Shown here piece after piece: positions 9,323 through 18,032 of a stretch of DNA of 64,000 nt. The notes under the pieces are model-generated. The model was not told the DNA's origin. It ran no database searches and saw only the letters and a program-made list of their open reading frames with translations. Positions within the stretch are counted from its first letter, which is position 1. Each line of letters begins with the position of its first letter. Source of the stretch: Xanthobacteraceae bacterium 501b (GTDB lineage: Bacteria; Pseudomonadota; Alphaproteobacteria; Rhizobiales; Xanthobacteraceae); the NCBI GenBank assembly GCA_000378025.1, contig KB899087.1:2852001-2916000 (forward strand), written 5' to 3'. The translations under genes and the position numbers were made by a program.

Positions 9323-10318
9323 ATGTCGCTCGCCAGTGCCGCCCTGCTCTCGCCCCCGGTCCTGTGTTTCGGCCTCGGGGCGCTCGCCTGCGCCCTGCGG
9401 AGCAATCTGCGCGTGCCGGCGCCCGTGTTCGAGGCGGTATCGATTTATCTCCTCCTCGCCATCGGGCTGAAGGGCGGAGCGGAACTGGCGGAGACACGCT
9501 GGGCGGAGTTCGCCGCTCCGGCGGGCGCGGCGCTGGCGCTCGGCCTGTTCATCCCGCTCTGGTGCTTCGTCGCGCTGCGCCGGCTCGCCGGCTTCGGCGT
9601 GGCGGACGCCGCCTCGCTCGCCGCGCATTACGGCTCGGTCTCCGCCGTCACTTTCATAGCGGTGGTGAGCTATCTCGCCCGGGCCGGCATTCCCCATGAA
9701 GGCTTCATGAACGCCATATTGGCGCTGATGGAAGCCCCGGCGATCCTCGTCGCGCTGCTTCTCGCCCGCATGGTCAGGGACCGGGCGGCGGACAGGGCCG
9801 GCATTGACGCGGCGCACAGCGCCCAGCCCTCGCTGGGTGCGGCCTTGCGCGAGGTGATCTCTTCCAAGAGTTTCGTGCTGCTGGTCGGCGGGCTCGCCAT
9901 TGGCGGGGTGATCGGCAAGGCCGGCATGGCCCCGGTGCAGCCCTTCTTCGGCGATCTGTTCCTCGGCTTCCTCTGCCTGTTCCTGCTGGAACTCGGCATC
10001 GTCGCGGCGGAGAAGGCGGACGAGGCCTGGAAGGCGGGCGGCCGGCTGCTGGCCTTCGCGATCGCCGCGCCGCTGGTTAATGGCGGGCTGGGACTGTTGG
10101 CAGGGGCTGCCGCTGGCCTCTCGGAAGGCGGGGCGATCGTGCTGGCGACGCTGGCGGCCAGCGCCTCCTACATCGCGGCGCCCGCAGCGGTCCGCCTCGC
10201 CCTGCCGCAGGCCAATGCCGCCTATGCGCTTGCCGCCGCCCTCGCCGTCACCTTCCCGTTGAACGTAGTGATCGGCATCCCGCTCTATGCCGCGCTGGCA
10301 GGGCTGATCTATCGCTAG
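9323..10318 (+). CDS. SbtA-like sodium-dependent bicarbonate transporter
   Basis: This 331-residue membrane protein is of the SbtA family, known in cyanobacteria as a sodium-dependent bicarbonate importer. It shows about ten hydrophobic helices in two inverted halves, with family patterns FEAVSIYLLLAIGLKGG and SLAAHYGSVSAVTFIAV in the first half and GGAIVLATLAASASYIAAPAAVR in the second. The ATG at 9323 is chosen because GAGGGAAC precedes it; an in-frame upstream extension is not supported. No SbtB-like PII gene is adjacent. Proteobacterial homologues are mostly uncharacterised, so bicarbonate as substrate is inferred. Confidence 0.85.
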   Translation: MSLASAALLSPPVLCFGLGALACALRSNLRVPAPVFEAVSIYLLLAIGLKGGAELAETRWAEFAAPAGAALALGLFIPLWCFVALRRLAGFGVADAASLAAHYGSVSAVTFIAVVSYLARAGIPHEGFMNAILALMEAPAILVALLLARMVRDRAADRAGIDAAHSAQPSLGAALREVISSKSFVLLVGGLAIGGVIGKAGMAPVQPFFGDLFLGFLCLFLLELGIVAAEKADEAWKAGGRLLAFAIAAPLVNGGLGLLAGAAAGLSEGGAIVLATLAASASYIAAPAAVRLALPQANAAYALAAALAVTFPLNVVIGIPLYAALAGLIYR

Positions 10319-10420
10319 AGCGTTTTCGAGCGAAGTGGATACCGGTTCGCGTGAAGAAAACGCGACTAAACAAAGAATGAGATCATTTCACCGTTTCCAT
10401 GAAAAGGGGAAATGATCTAG
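10319..10420. repeat. RIME-like intergenic palindromic repeat
   Basis: This is about 100 bp with two palindromes. The first has arms GCGTTTTC (10320-10327) and GAAAACGC (10356-10363) enclosing an inner GCGAA/TTCGC pair. The second has arms AGATCATTTC (10380-10389) and GAAATGATCT (10409-10418). The first part matches, from memory, a sequence frequently dispersed between genes in Rhizobiales. It follows the SbtA stop directly and may act as its transcript end. Confidence 0.6.
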
Positions 10421-10479
10421 GCGCCGGGCCATGGGTGCGGCACCCTGATCCGGGCCGAACGCCGCACCGTAGAAGCCGC

Positions 10480-10929
10480 ATGATCCCGGCTCCTGCCTCT
10501 TTCGCCCCTGCCTCCACCGTCCGCGTCACCGCCTGGTTGCTCGCGGCGGCCGGGACGCTGCCCTTCCTCGCCGCCATCGCCGATGCCGCGCTGCTCGGGG
10601 GGAGCCGGCTCGGCATGGTGCAGATTTATGGCGCGCTGATCGCCTCCTTCATCTGCGGCATGCACTGGGCGGCGGCGCTGTTTGCGCCCCAGACCCTGGC
10701 TGTCCGGCTCTTCCTGCTGAGCAACGTCGGCGCGCTGATTGCCTGGCTGGCGGCGCTGCTGCCGCCGCAGCCTGGCTTTCTGCTGCTGGCCGCGATTTTC
10801 GCAGCGCTGCTCGGCATCGACCGGCATCTGCGCGTAGGCGGGCTTTGGCCCGATTGGTTCTGGCAGCTGCGTGTCGTCATCAGCGCGATGGTGGTGGGCG
10901 CCTGCATCTGGATCGGGCTGACCGCATGA
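10480..10929 (+). CDS. DUF3429-family membrane protein
   Basis: This 149-residue protein has four hydrophobic helices and matches the DUF3429 (TMEM69-like) family, of unknown function. Its recognisable core is YGALIASFICGMHWAAALF followed by SNVGALIAWLAALL. The ATG at 10480 is chosen as the start of the first hydrophobic domain. It opens a tight operon: its stop overlaps the ATG of the next gene (ATGA). In other bacteria this set of four families often occurs together, and sometimes near photolyase genes, but none is visible here. Confidence 0.8.
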   Translation: MIPAPASFAPASTVRVTAWLLAAAGTLPFLAAIADAALLGGSRLGMVQIYGALIASFICGMHWAAALFAPQTLAVRLFLLSNVGALIAWLAALLPPQPGFLLLAAIFAALLGIDRHLRVGGLWPDWFWQLRVVISAMVVGACIWIGLTA

Positions 10930-11906
10930 AACGCATCGCCATTATCGGCGCCGGCCTCTCCGGACTGACGCTTGCCCAGGCGCTGAAGGGGCGGGCGGAG
11001 GTCACCGTGATCGAGAAGGCGCGTGGCCCCGGCGGGCGCACCGCCTCACGCCGCGAGGGCGTATATCGCTTCGACCATGGTGCGCCCTGCTTCACCGCGC
11101 GTACGCCGGCCTTCCTGGCCTGGCTGGCCCCTCTGCTGACAGCGGGCGTGGTGGCCGAGTGGCCAGGTGCGGTGATTAATCTCCAGGCCGGCCGCGTCGC
11201 CGGCATCCGCCATCAATCCGAGCGCCTGCTCGTCGGCGTTCCCGGGATGAACGCTCTCGCCGGGCATCTTGCCGGGGCCATCGATGTCCGGGCCGGAACC
11301 GATGTGGCGCCGCTCGGTGGCGGGGCGGGGCCCTACCCTCTCGCCAGCGTCAGCGGCGAGGCGCTGGGCACGTTCGACCTCGTGGTCTCCACCGCGCCGA
11401 CGCACCAGACCCGGGCGCTGTTCAGCGCGGCGGCGGGCGCGGCAGTCCTGCCTGAAGCCACGATGAAGCCCCGTCATGCCCTGATGGTCGCGATCGACAA
11501 ACCCTGGTTCGAGGGCTGGGTCGCCGCCCGGGTGAGGGGCGGGCCGCTGCGCTGGATCACCGTCGACAGTTCGAAGCCCGGGCGCGCGCGCGATGTCACC
11601 ACCCTCGTCGCCCAGACCCGAAGCCGCTGGTCGCGACCCAATTGCGACACGCCGGCGGAACTGCTGGCGCCGATGCTGCTGCACGCTCTGCGGGCGGCGT
11701 TGCCCTTTGACCTGCCCGAGCCGGTGCTGGTGAAGGCGCACCGCTGGCGCTCGGCGCTGGTTGACCATAGCGAGAGGCCCGGCCCGTGGATCGCGCCGGA
11801 CGGCAGCTTAGCCGCCACCGGCGACTGGGCCGGCACAAGCCGGATCGAGGAGGTGTGCCTGGCGGCGCTCGATCTCGCCGAAATCATCAAGCGAGACCTG
11901 CCATGA
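10926..11906 (+). CDS. FAD-dependent amine-oxidase/renalase-like oxidoreductase
   Basis: This 326-residue flavoprotein has a Rossmann FAD-binding start IIGAGLSGLTLAQAL, the acidic ribose-binding segment VTVIEKARGPGGRTASRR, and a C-terminal FAD motif near LAATGDWAGTSRIEE. This layout is typical of the renalase-like NAD(P)/FAD-dependent oxidoreductases. Its substrate is unknown. The start at 10926 overlaps the preceding stop and its own stop overlaps the next start, so the four genes 10480-12945 are probably translated as a coupled unit. Confidence 0.83.
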   Translation: MKRIAIIGAGLSGLTLAQALKGRAEVTVIEKARGPGGRTASRREGVYRFDHGAPCFTARTPAFLAWLAPLLTAGVVAEWPGAVINLQAGRVAGIRHQSERLLVGVPGMNALAGHLAGAIDVRAGTDVAPLGGGAGPYPLASVSGEALGTFDLVVSTAPTHQTRALFSAAAGAAVLPEATMKPRHALMVAIDKPWFEGWVAARVRGGPLRWITVDSSKPGRARDVTTLVAQTRSRWSRPNCDTPAELLAPMLLHALRAALPFDLPEPVLVKAHRWRSALVDHSERPGPWIAPDGSLAATGDWAGTSRIEEVCLAALDLAEIIKRDLP

Positions 11907-12265
11907 GCGCGGTGACGGTCTGGTACGATTCCCAATGCCCACTCTGCCGGCGCGAAATCGCCCTGATGAAGCGCCTCGATCATCGCGGACGGATCGCCTT
12001 CGTCGATCTGGAGACAGCCGATTCCTGCCCGGTCGATCGCGCCGACATGCTGGCGCGCCTGCACGCCGCCGAGGAGGGCCAGCTTTATTCCGGTGCAGCG
12101 GCCTTTGCCGCCATGTGGCGGCAGATCCCGCTGCTCCGGCCGGTGGGCCTTGCGGCGCGCAACCGTCATGTTCTGGCGCTGCTGGAGTGGAGCTATACGC
12201 ACTTCCTCCGGCTGCGGCCGCGCCTTCAGAATCTGGCTCGGCGCTTAGAGGAGACGCGCCGGTGA
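11903..12265 (+). CDS. DCC-family (DUF393) thiol-disulfide-like protein
   Basis: This 120-residue protein starts with the family signature TVWYDSQCPLCRREIALM, containing the DxxCPxC pattern (DSQCPLC) that names the DCC family. The fold is thioredoxin-like and a redox role is usually assumed, without firm proof. The central YSGAAAFAAMWRQIP segment is also conserved. It overlaps both neighbours by 4 bp, between the FAD oxidoreductase and the SDR gene. Confidence 0.83.
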   Translation: MSAVTVWYDSQCPLCRREIALMKRLDHRGRIAFVDLETADSCPVDRADMLARLHAAEEGQLYSGAAAFAAMWRQIPLLRPVGLAARNRHVLALLEWSYTHFLRLRPRLQNLARRLEETRR

Positions 12266-12945
12266 GGCTTGCTGTGGTCATCGGGTCGAGCGGCGGCATC
12301 GGCGCGGCGCTGGTCGAGGCGCTGGTCGAGGGCGACGCCTTCGACGCGGTGGTCGGCCTTTCCCGCCGGTCCGCCCCCCGGCTCGACCTGCTTGAGGAGG
12401 AGACCGTGGCGCAGGCGGCGCGCCATGTCGCGGCGAACGGAACGCCTCATCTAGTGCTGGACGCCACCGGCCTGTTGTCCGATGCGACGCTGCAGCCGGA
12501 GAAGGCGCTGCGGGCGATCGACCCGGCGGCGATGGCGCGTGCCTTCGCCATCAACGCCATTGGGCCGGCGCTGCTGATGAAGCACTTCCTGCCCCTGCTG
12601 CCGCGCGCCGCGCCCGCCATCTTCGCGACGCTGTCAGCCAAGGTCGGCAGCATCGGGGATAACCGGCTGGGCGGCTGGTACAGCTACCGCGCTTCCAAGG
12701 CCGCGCTTAACCAGCTGGTGCGCTGCGCCGCGATCGAGCTGAAGCGCACCCATGGCGCGGCGATCTGCGTCGCGCTGCACCCGGGCACGGTGTCGACACC
12801 GCTGTCGCGCCCCTTCGCCAAGGTCGGGCTGGAGCCGCTTTCCCCCGCCGAAGCCGCGCGCGACCTGCTGGCCAGCCTGACGAGGCTGGGCCCGGCCGAC
12901 AGCGGCGGCTTCTTCGACCGCCACGGCAACCCGCTGCCCTTCTGA
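12262..12945 (+). CDS. Short-chain dehydrogenase/reductase (C-factor-like)
   Basis: This 227-residue classical SDR has a nucleotide-binding GSSGGIGAAL at residues 8-17 and the catalytic pair in YSYRASKAALN. The Asn-Ala-rich helix and the PGTVSTPLSRPF segment also fit the family, closest in type to C-factor/CsgA-like reductases. It starts with GTG at 12262, overlapping the previous stop, and is the last gene of the four-gene operon. The substrate is unknown. Confidence 0.84.
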   Translation: MRLAVVIGSSGGIGAALVEALVEGDAFDAVVGLSRRSAPRLDLLEEETVAQAARHVAANGTPHLVLDATGLLSDATLQPEKALRAIDPAAMARAFAINAIGPALLMKHFLPLLPRAAPAIFATLSAKVGSIGDNRLGGWYSYRASKAALNQLVRCAAIELKRTHGAAICVALHPGTVSTPLSRPFAKVGLEPLSPAEAARDLLASLTRLGPADSGGFFDRHGNPLPF

Positions 12946-13123
12946 GAGCGGCGGCCGCTTCCAGCCGCACGGCGGCGGCCCCGCCGATACCCAGCTCGCC
13001 GATGACAGGATAAGGCGCGGCCGTGCCTGAATAGTGACGGGCGCGGAGGGAACAGGCCGGGGCGCGGGGGATTGACCGGCAGGCATCCGGCCCCTTGTCC
13101 CCAAACTACCCAAGGATCCCCCG

Positions 13124-14293
13124 ATGAAAGCGCTGACCTGGCATGGCAAAGGCGACATACGCTGCGACAGCGTGCCGGACCCGAAGATCGAGGATGGCCG
13201 CGACGCCATCATCAAGGTGACGGCATGCGCCATCTGCGGCTCCGACCTGCACATCTACGGCGGCATCATCCCCGGCATGGAGCATGGCGACGTGCTCGGC
13301 CACGAGACCATGGGCGAAGTGGTCGAGGTTGGTGCCGGCGTCGGCAATCTGAAGGTCGGCGACCGTGTCGTCGTGCCGTTCACGATCTCCTGCGGCGAGT
13401 GCTTCTTCTGCACGCGCGGCTTCTATTCCGGCTGCGAGCGCAGCAATCCCGACCGTGCGAAAGCTGCCAAGCTCTAGGGCAATTCCCCCGGCGGCCTGTT
13501 CGGCTATTCGCATCTGCTTGGCGGTTATGCCGGCGGTCAGGCAGAATATCTGCGCATTCCCTATGCCGATGTCGGGCCGATCAAGGTGCCTGACGGCATG
13601 ACGGACGAGCAGGCGCTGTTCCTCTCCGACATCTTTCCGACCGGGTACATGGCAGCGGAGTTCTGCGACATCCAGCCCGGTGACACCGTCGCCATCTGGG
13701 GCTGCGGCCCGGTGGGCCAGATGGCGATCCGCTCGGCCTTCCTACTCGGAGCCGAGCGGGTGATCGCCATCGACACCGTGCCCGAGCGCCTGGCGCTGGC
13801 CCGGGTCAGCGGCGCGCTGACGCTCGATTTCCACGAAGAGGACATCTATGACCGCCTCATGGAGCTAACCCATGGTCGCGGCGCGGACGGCTGCATCGAT
13901 GCCGTCGGCACAGAGGCCGACGCCATGGCTAGCGCCGATTCCATGATCGACCGGGTGAAGACGGCGCTGTTCATGGGCACGGATCGACCACATGTGCTGC
14001 GCCAGGCTATCCAGTGCTGCCGCAACTTCGGCACAGTCTCCATCGTCGGTGTCTATGGCGGCTTTCTCGACAAGGTGCCGATGGGATCGGCGATCAATCG
14101 CGGCCTACGGTTCCGCATGGCCCAGACCCCCGTGCAGCGTTATCTGCCGATGCTGATGGAGCGAATCCAGAACGGCGACATCGACCCGTCCTTCGTCATC
14201 ACCCACCGCGCCTCGCTGGAGGACGGTCCCGACCTCTACAAGATCTTCCGCGACAAGCATGATGGCTGCATCAAGGTGGTACTCAAACCCTGA
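13124..14293 (+). pseudogene. Zinc-dependent alcohol dehydrogenase interrupted by an amber codon
   Basis: Read through, this is a 389-residue medium-chain alcohol dehydrogenase resembling glutathione-independent formaldehyde dehydrogenases. It has catalytic-zinc residues in [14 protein letters not shown] and [12 protein letters not shown], four structural-zinc cysteines in [15 protein letters not shown], and a nucleotide loop [10 protein letters not shown]. An in-frame TAG at 13475-13477 follows KAAKL. Family members, as I recall them, have Trp there (KLWG), so one TGG-to-TAG change explains it. Everything before and after is in one frame and well conserved, so the lesion is recent, a sequencing error, or suppressed. 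A restart at the ATG at 13598 would lack the catalytic-zinc domain. Confidence 0.82.
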
Positions 14294-14298
14294 CAAGA

Positions 14299-14341
14299 GG
14301 CCCGCGCAGCTTTCACCGTTCACGGTCTCGGCTCGCGGGCC
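14299..14341. terminator. Inverted repeat between convergent genes
   Basis: Perfect 8-bp arms GGCCCGCG (14299-14306) and CGCGGGCC (14334-14341) lie in the 74-bp gap between the broken dehydrogenase and the convergent CoxM-like gene. They may act as a bidirectional transcript end, although the loop is long (27 bp) and there is no T-tract. Confidence 0.35.
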
Positions 14342-14367
14342 AACTTTCACGATCCGAACAGATCGGA

Positions 14368-15207
14368 TCAAGCGCCAGCTACCATCAGTCGCGCCACGGC
14401 GCGGCGGGCCATCGCGCCGGCGAGGTGGGCGCGATAGGCGCCGCTGCCATGAATGTCCTCTATCATCTCGTCCGCCGGCGGGACGAGGCCCTCCAGCGCC
14501 GCCGGGCAGAAGGCGCCGGCCAGCGCCGTCTCCGCATCGCGCCAGCGGAAAACCCCACCCTGCCCGGCCCCGGTGACGGCGACGCGCACCAGAATTTCGC
14601 CGGTCAACGCCTCTCCCGGCGCCACTTCGCCCCGCCAGATGAACACGCCCGCCATGGCATAGCGCGAGGCAGGGTTGCGGAATTTCTCATAGGCCCCCTC
14701 CCCGCCGAGCGGAAAGGCGACACGGATGACGATCTCGTCCGGCTCCAGCGCGGTCTCGAACAGGCCGGTGAAGAAGTCGGCCGCAGCGATTTCCCGCCGA
14801 TCGGTGATGATGGTGGCGTCGAGCGCGAGGCACGCCGCGGGATAGTCGGCGGACGGGTCGTTATTGGCGATCGAGCCGCCCAGTGTGCCGCGATTGCGCA
14901 CGGCTGGATCGCCGATCAGCCCGGCGAGCGCCGCCAGCGCGGGCAGGCAAGCGCGCACCAGCGGCGAGGCTTCGACCTCGGCATGCCGAGCCATGGCGCC
15001 GATCACCAACCGGCCGTCCTCGCGCGAAATGGCGCGCAGGTCCGGCAGGGCGGCAAGGTCCACCAGATCGCTCGGGGCGGCAAGCCGCTGCTTCAGCGTG
15101 GCGATCAGCGTCTGGCCACCAGCGAGTGGCTTCGCCTCCTCCCGCGTCTGCAGCAAAGCGACAGCCTGTGTGAGGGTGTCCGGGCGGTGATAGGTGAAGG
15201 CGAACAT
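14368..15207 (-). CDS. Molybdenum hydroxylase FAD-binding medium subunit (CoxM family)
   Basis: This 279-residue FAD subunit of a xanthine-oxidase/CO-dehydrogenase family enzyme passes electrons between the iron-sulfur subunit and an acceptor. It has both FAD motifs: PLAGGQTLIATLKQRL near residue 27, and RNRGTLGGSIANNDPSADYP near residue 106. The C-terminal CO-deh-flav domain is also present. It lies 9 bp after the iron-sulfur subunit gene. Unusually, no large (molybdopterin) subunit gene follows; the next gene is convergent and unrelated. The orphan large subunit at 36776-39073 is a candidate partner. The substrate cannot be read. Confidence 0.92.
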   Translation of the reverse strand: MFAFTYHRPDTLTQAVALLQTREEAKPLAGGQTLIATLKQRLAAPSDLVDLAALPDLRAISREDGRLVIGAMARHAEVEASPLVRACLPALAALAGLIGDPAVRNRGTLGGSIANNDPSADYPAACLALDATIITDRREIAAADFFTGLFETALEPDEIVIRVAFPLGGEGAYEKFRNPASRYAMAGVFIWRGEVAPGEALTGEILVRVAVTGAGQGGVFRWRDAETALAGAFCPAALEGLVPPADEMIEDIHGSGAYRAHLAGAMARRAVARLMVAGA

Positions 15208-15216
15208 GACGCTCTC

Positions 15217-15744
<528 letters not shown>

Positions 15745-15789
15745 CGCGCTACTCCCACGTGCCGGAGGTGATTGTGGTTCGGGCGGCGA

Positions 15790-16275
15790 TCACGACGCGG
15801 CCTCGCTCGGCAGGGCCGGCGCGGGGATCGGCGGCGGGGCGACGATCTCAGCGAAGGCGCTGAAGAACTCGCCCGCCAGCTTGCGGGAGGTGCTGTCGAT
15901 CAGCCGGGCGCCCAGCTGGGCGATCTTGCCGCCGACCATGGCCTGCGCAGAGTAGTTCAGGAGCGTGGCGCCGTCTTCCTCCGACTCCAGCCAGACGTCG
16001 GCGCCCCCCTTTGCGAAACCGGCGACGCCGCCCTGCCCCTCACCCGTGATGCGGTAGCGGTGGGGCGGAACAAGGTCGGACAGCGTCACCGCGCCGGAAA
16101 AGCTGGCCTTCACCGGCCCTATCTTCAGGGTGACGCGCGCAGTAAAGGCGGTGGCCGACGCCTGCACCAGTTCCTGGCAACCGGGAATGCACTGGCGAAG
16201 GATGTCGGGGTCGTTCAGCGCCTGCCAAACCGCCTCGCGGGGAGCCTCGATGCGCTGCGCGCCGGTCAGTTCCAT
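15790..16275 (-). CDS. CoxG-like SRPBCC-family protein
   Basis: This 161-residue protein is of the CoxG/SRPBCC family, often encoded with molybdenum hydroxylases and linked in CO dehydrogenase to membrane attachment or maturation. The signature is MELTGAQRIEAPREAVWQALNDP with DILRQCIPGCQEL; a conserved MVGGKIAQLGARLI segment lies in the C-terminal half. The ATG at 16275 is chosen because GGAGG precedes it by 10 bp and the family domain begins there; the frame stays open upstream to 16416 without conserved sequence. It is the first gene of the incomplete hydroxylase operon. Confidence 0.87.
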   Translation of the reverse strand: MELTGAQRIEAPREAVWQALNDPDILRQCIPGCQELVQASATAFTARVTLKIGPVKASFSGAVTLSDLVPPHRYRITGEGQGGVAGFAKGGADVWLESEEDGATLLNYSAQAMVGGKIAQLGARLIDSTSRKLAGEFFSAFAEIVAPPPIPAPALPSEAAS

Positions 16276-16706
16276 GTGCCACCTGCCTCCAAAGCCACGC
16301 GCCGGCGTCGAAAGCACCGGGCGCGAAATCACGCTCATTCGCCTCGCCCCGCCTGACCGCGGGCGGCGACTGGGACGCCGGGCACATAGCGTCGTCGAAG
16401 AGCTAGCAACGCCCATGCCAAGCGGCTCCCCGCCCGCCGATGCGCCCCGCGCGGTGATGGCACTGTCAGTCGGACCGCGACGGAGGGCGCGATTGCCCCC
16501 TTGTTCACCGCCGGCTGCCCAAAATTAACGCAGCCATCAACGCCATTAAATATTGAGCAAATCACCCTGATTGGTATGGTTACATAGCACACCATACCAT
16601 CCGGCAGTGGCACTGACCCGCCGTCGCTGGAGGCGCGCGACACGAAGGCCCCGCCGGGCAGGGGCCGCAGCGACCCTTTGGCATTTCCAGCACAGGAAAG
16701 AATCGC
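16276..16706. other. Intergenic region between the hydroxylase operon and the ABC importer operon
   Basis: This 431-bp stretch separates divergent operons. No conserved protein is evident; open frames in it are short or are unsupported extensions of neighbours. The part from about 16520 to 16600 is much more AT-rich than its surroundings and contains a palindromic site (listed separately), so the importer promoter is probably there. AGGAAAG about 9 bp before 16707 serves as the ribosome-binding site of the importer gene. Confidence 0.6.
16572..16599. promoter_or_regulatory. Palindromic operator candidate upstream of the livK-like gene
   Basis: Perfect 8-bp arms TGGTATGG (16572-16579) and CCATACCA (16592-16599) are separated by 12 bp in an AT-rich island about 108 bp before the importer start. 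Size and symmetry suit a dimeric regulator, possibly the GntR protein encoded at 31421-32173. The link is inferred. Confidence 0.5.
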
Positions 16707-17930
16707 ATGTTCGCTCACGGTATCCTTCGTTCCGCACGCGCCGGCCTGCTCGCCAGCAGCGTCGCCACCGGCCTTCTTGCCGCCGCGCTGACGTCCCCTG
16801 CTTTGGCGCAGGAGACGATCAAGATCGGCGCTCCGCTCGCCCTCACCGGCGGCCTCGCCGACGAAGGCCACAAGCAGGATGTCGTCTGGAAGATGTGGGT
16901 CGAAAAGATCAACGCCGCCGGCGGCATCCAGGTGGGCGACAAGAAGCTCAAGGTCGAGCTGATCGAATATGACTACCAGTCGGAAGGTCAGCGGGCCTCC
17001 CAGCTCGCCGAGAAGCTGATCAACGACGACAAGGTGCAGTTCCTGTTCTCGCCCTTCGGCTCGGGCCACACCAAGATCGTCGCGGGTGTCGGCGAACGCT
17101 ACCAGGTGCCGACCATCGCCTGTGTCGCCTCCTCCGAGAGCGTCTATGACCAGACGCTAAAATATCTGTTCGGCACGCTTTCCCCCAATGGCGGCATGAC
17201 CACCGCCATGGTGAAGTTCTTCAAGGAGAAGTTCCCGGAGACCAAGTCGATCGCCGTGCTCGGCCGCGACGACGTGTTCCCCAAATCCATGGCCGAAGGC
17301 ATCGCCAAGGCGGCCGAAGCGGGTGGGTTGACCGTCGCCTACAAGGAACTCTATCCGGTTGGCACCATGGACCATGCCGCCGCGCTGTCCTCGATCAAGG
17401 CCGCCAAGCCGGACTGGATCTACATCACCGGCTACACCCAGGACCTGATCCTCGCCCGCAAGCAGATGCAGGATCTCGGCGTCACCGCGCCGATCGTCAC
17501 CATGGTCACCGGCCCGTCCTACAAGGAGTTCACCGACGGCCTCGGCCCGCTGGCCAATGGCATCTCCTCGTCGAGCTGGTGGCATCACCTCACCAGCTAT
17601 GAGGGCCAGGGCGTGTGGCCGACCACGGCCGCGTTCTATGAGGACTTCAAGGCCCGCACCAAGGGCGACCCGGACTATGTGCACGGCTCCTGCGCGGCGG
17701 CGGGCGAGGTCATCGTCGACGCGCTCGCCCGTGCCGGCTCGCTCGACAAGGTCAAGGTGCGCGACGCCATCGCGGCGACCGACATCCAGACCTTCTACGG
17801 CCCGATCAAGTTCGGCCCCAACGGCATGAACCTCTCGCGCGAACTGCCGATCATCCAGGTGCAGGACCAGGCGATCAAGGTGCTCGCCCCCGCCGCGATC
17901 AAGAACGCCGACATGATCGCCATGCCCTGA
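16707..17930 (+). CDS. Branched-chain-amino-acid-type ABC transporter substrate-binding protein
   Basis: This 407-residue periplasmic binding protein is of the LivJ/LivK (Peripla_BP_6) family. It has a signal peptide of about 35 residues ending in SPALAQ, then ETIKIGAPLALTGGLADEG, the usual beginning of the mature family fold. The ligand is unknown: such proteins bind amino acids, but in catabolic clusters they often bind aromatic acids, amides or urea. It heads a five-gene importer operon (binding protein, two permeases, two ATPases). A GC-rich hairpin follows before the first permease gene. Confidence 0.93.
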   Translation: MFAHGILRSARAGLLASSVATGLLAAALTSPALAQETIKIGAPLALTGGLADEGHKQDVVWKMWVEKINAAGGIQVGDKKLKVELIEYDYQSEGQRASQLAEKLINDDKVQFLFSPFGSGHTKIVAGVGERYQVPTIACVASSESVYDQTLKYLFGTLSPNGGMTTAMVKFFKEKFPETKSIAVLGRDDVFPKSMAEGIAKAAEAGGLTVAYKELYPVGTMDHAAALSSIKAAKPDWIYITGYTQDLILARKQMQDLGVTAPIVTMVTGPSYKEFTDGLGPLANGISSSSWWHHLTSYEGQGVWPTTAAFYEDFKARTKGDPDYVHGSCAAAGEVIVDALARAGSLDKVKVRDAIAATDIQTFYGPIKFGPNGMNLSRELPIIQVQDQAIKVLAPAAIKNADMIAMP

Positions 17931-17947
17931 CCGGGGCGCCTTCCGAG

Positions 17948-17972
17948 CGCGCGCCGAACCATCCGGCGCGCG
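17948..17972 (+). terminator. Hairpin between binding-protein and permease genes
   Basis: A perfect 9-bp GC stem CGCGCGCCG / CGGCGCGCG with a 7-base loop is followed by a pyrimidine-rich stretch. Such intercistronic hairpins commonly give partial termination or protect the upstream message, so that the binding protein is made in excess. Confidence 0.55.
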
Positions 17973-18032
17973 TCCTCTTCAGTCTTGCGGCCGTCCCACA
18001 GGCACCGAGCGCGAGCCAGCGACAAGGGCGAT

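Noticed and set aside
16276..16416. N-terminal extension of the CoxG-like protein
   Set aside because: The frame is open, but the sequence is Arg/Ser-rich and unconserved, while an ATG with GGAGG lies at 16275.
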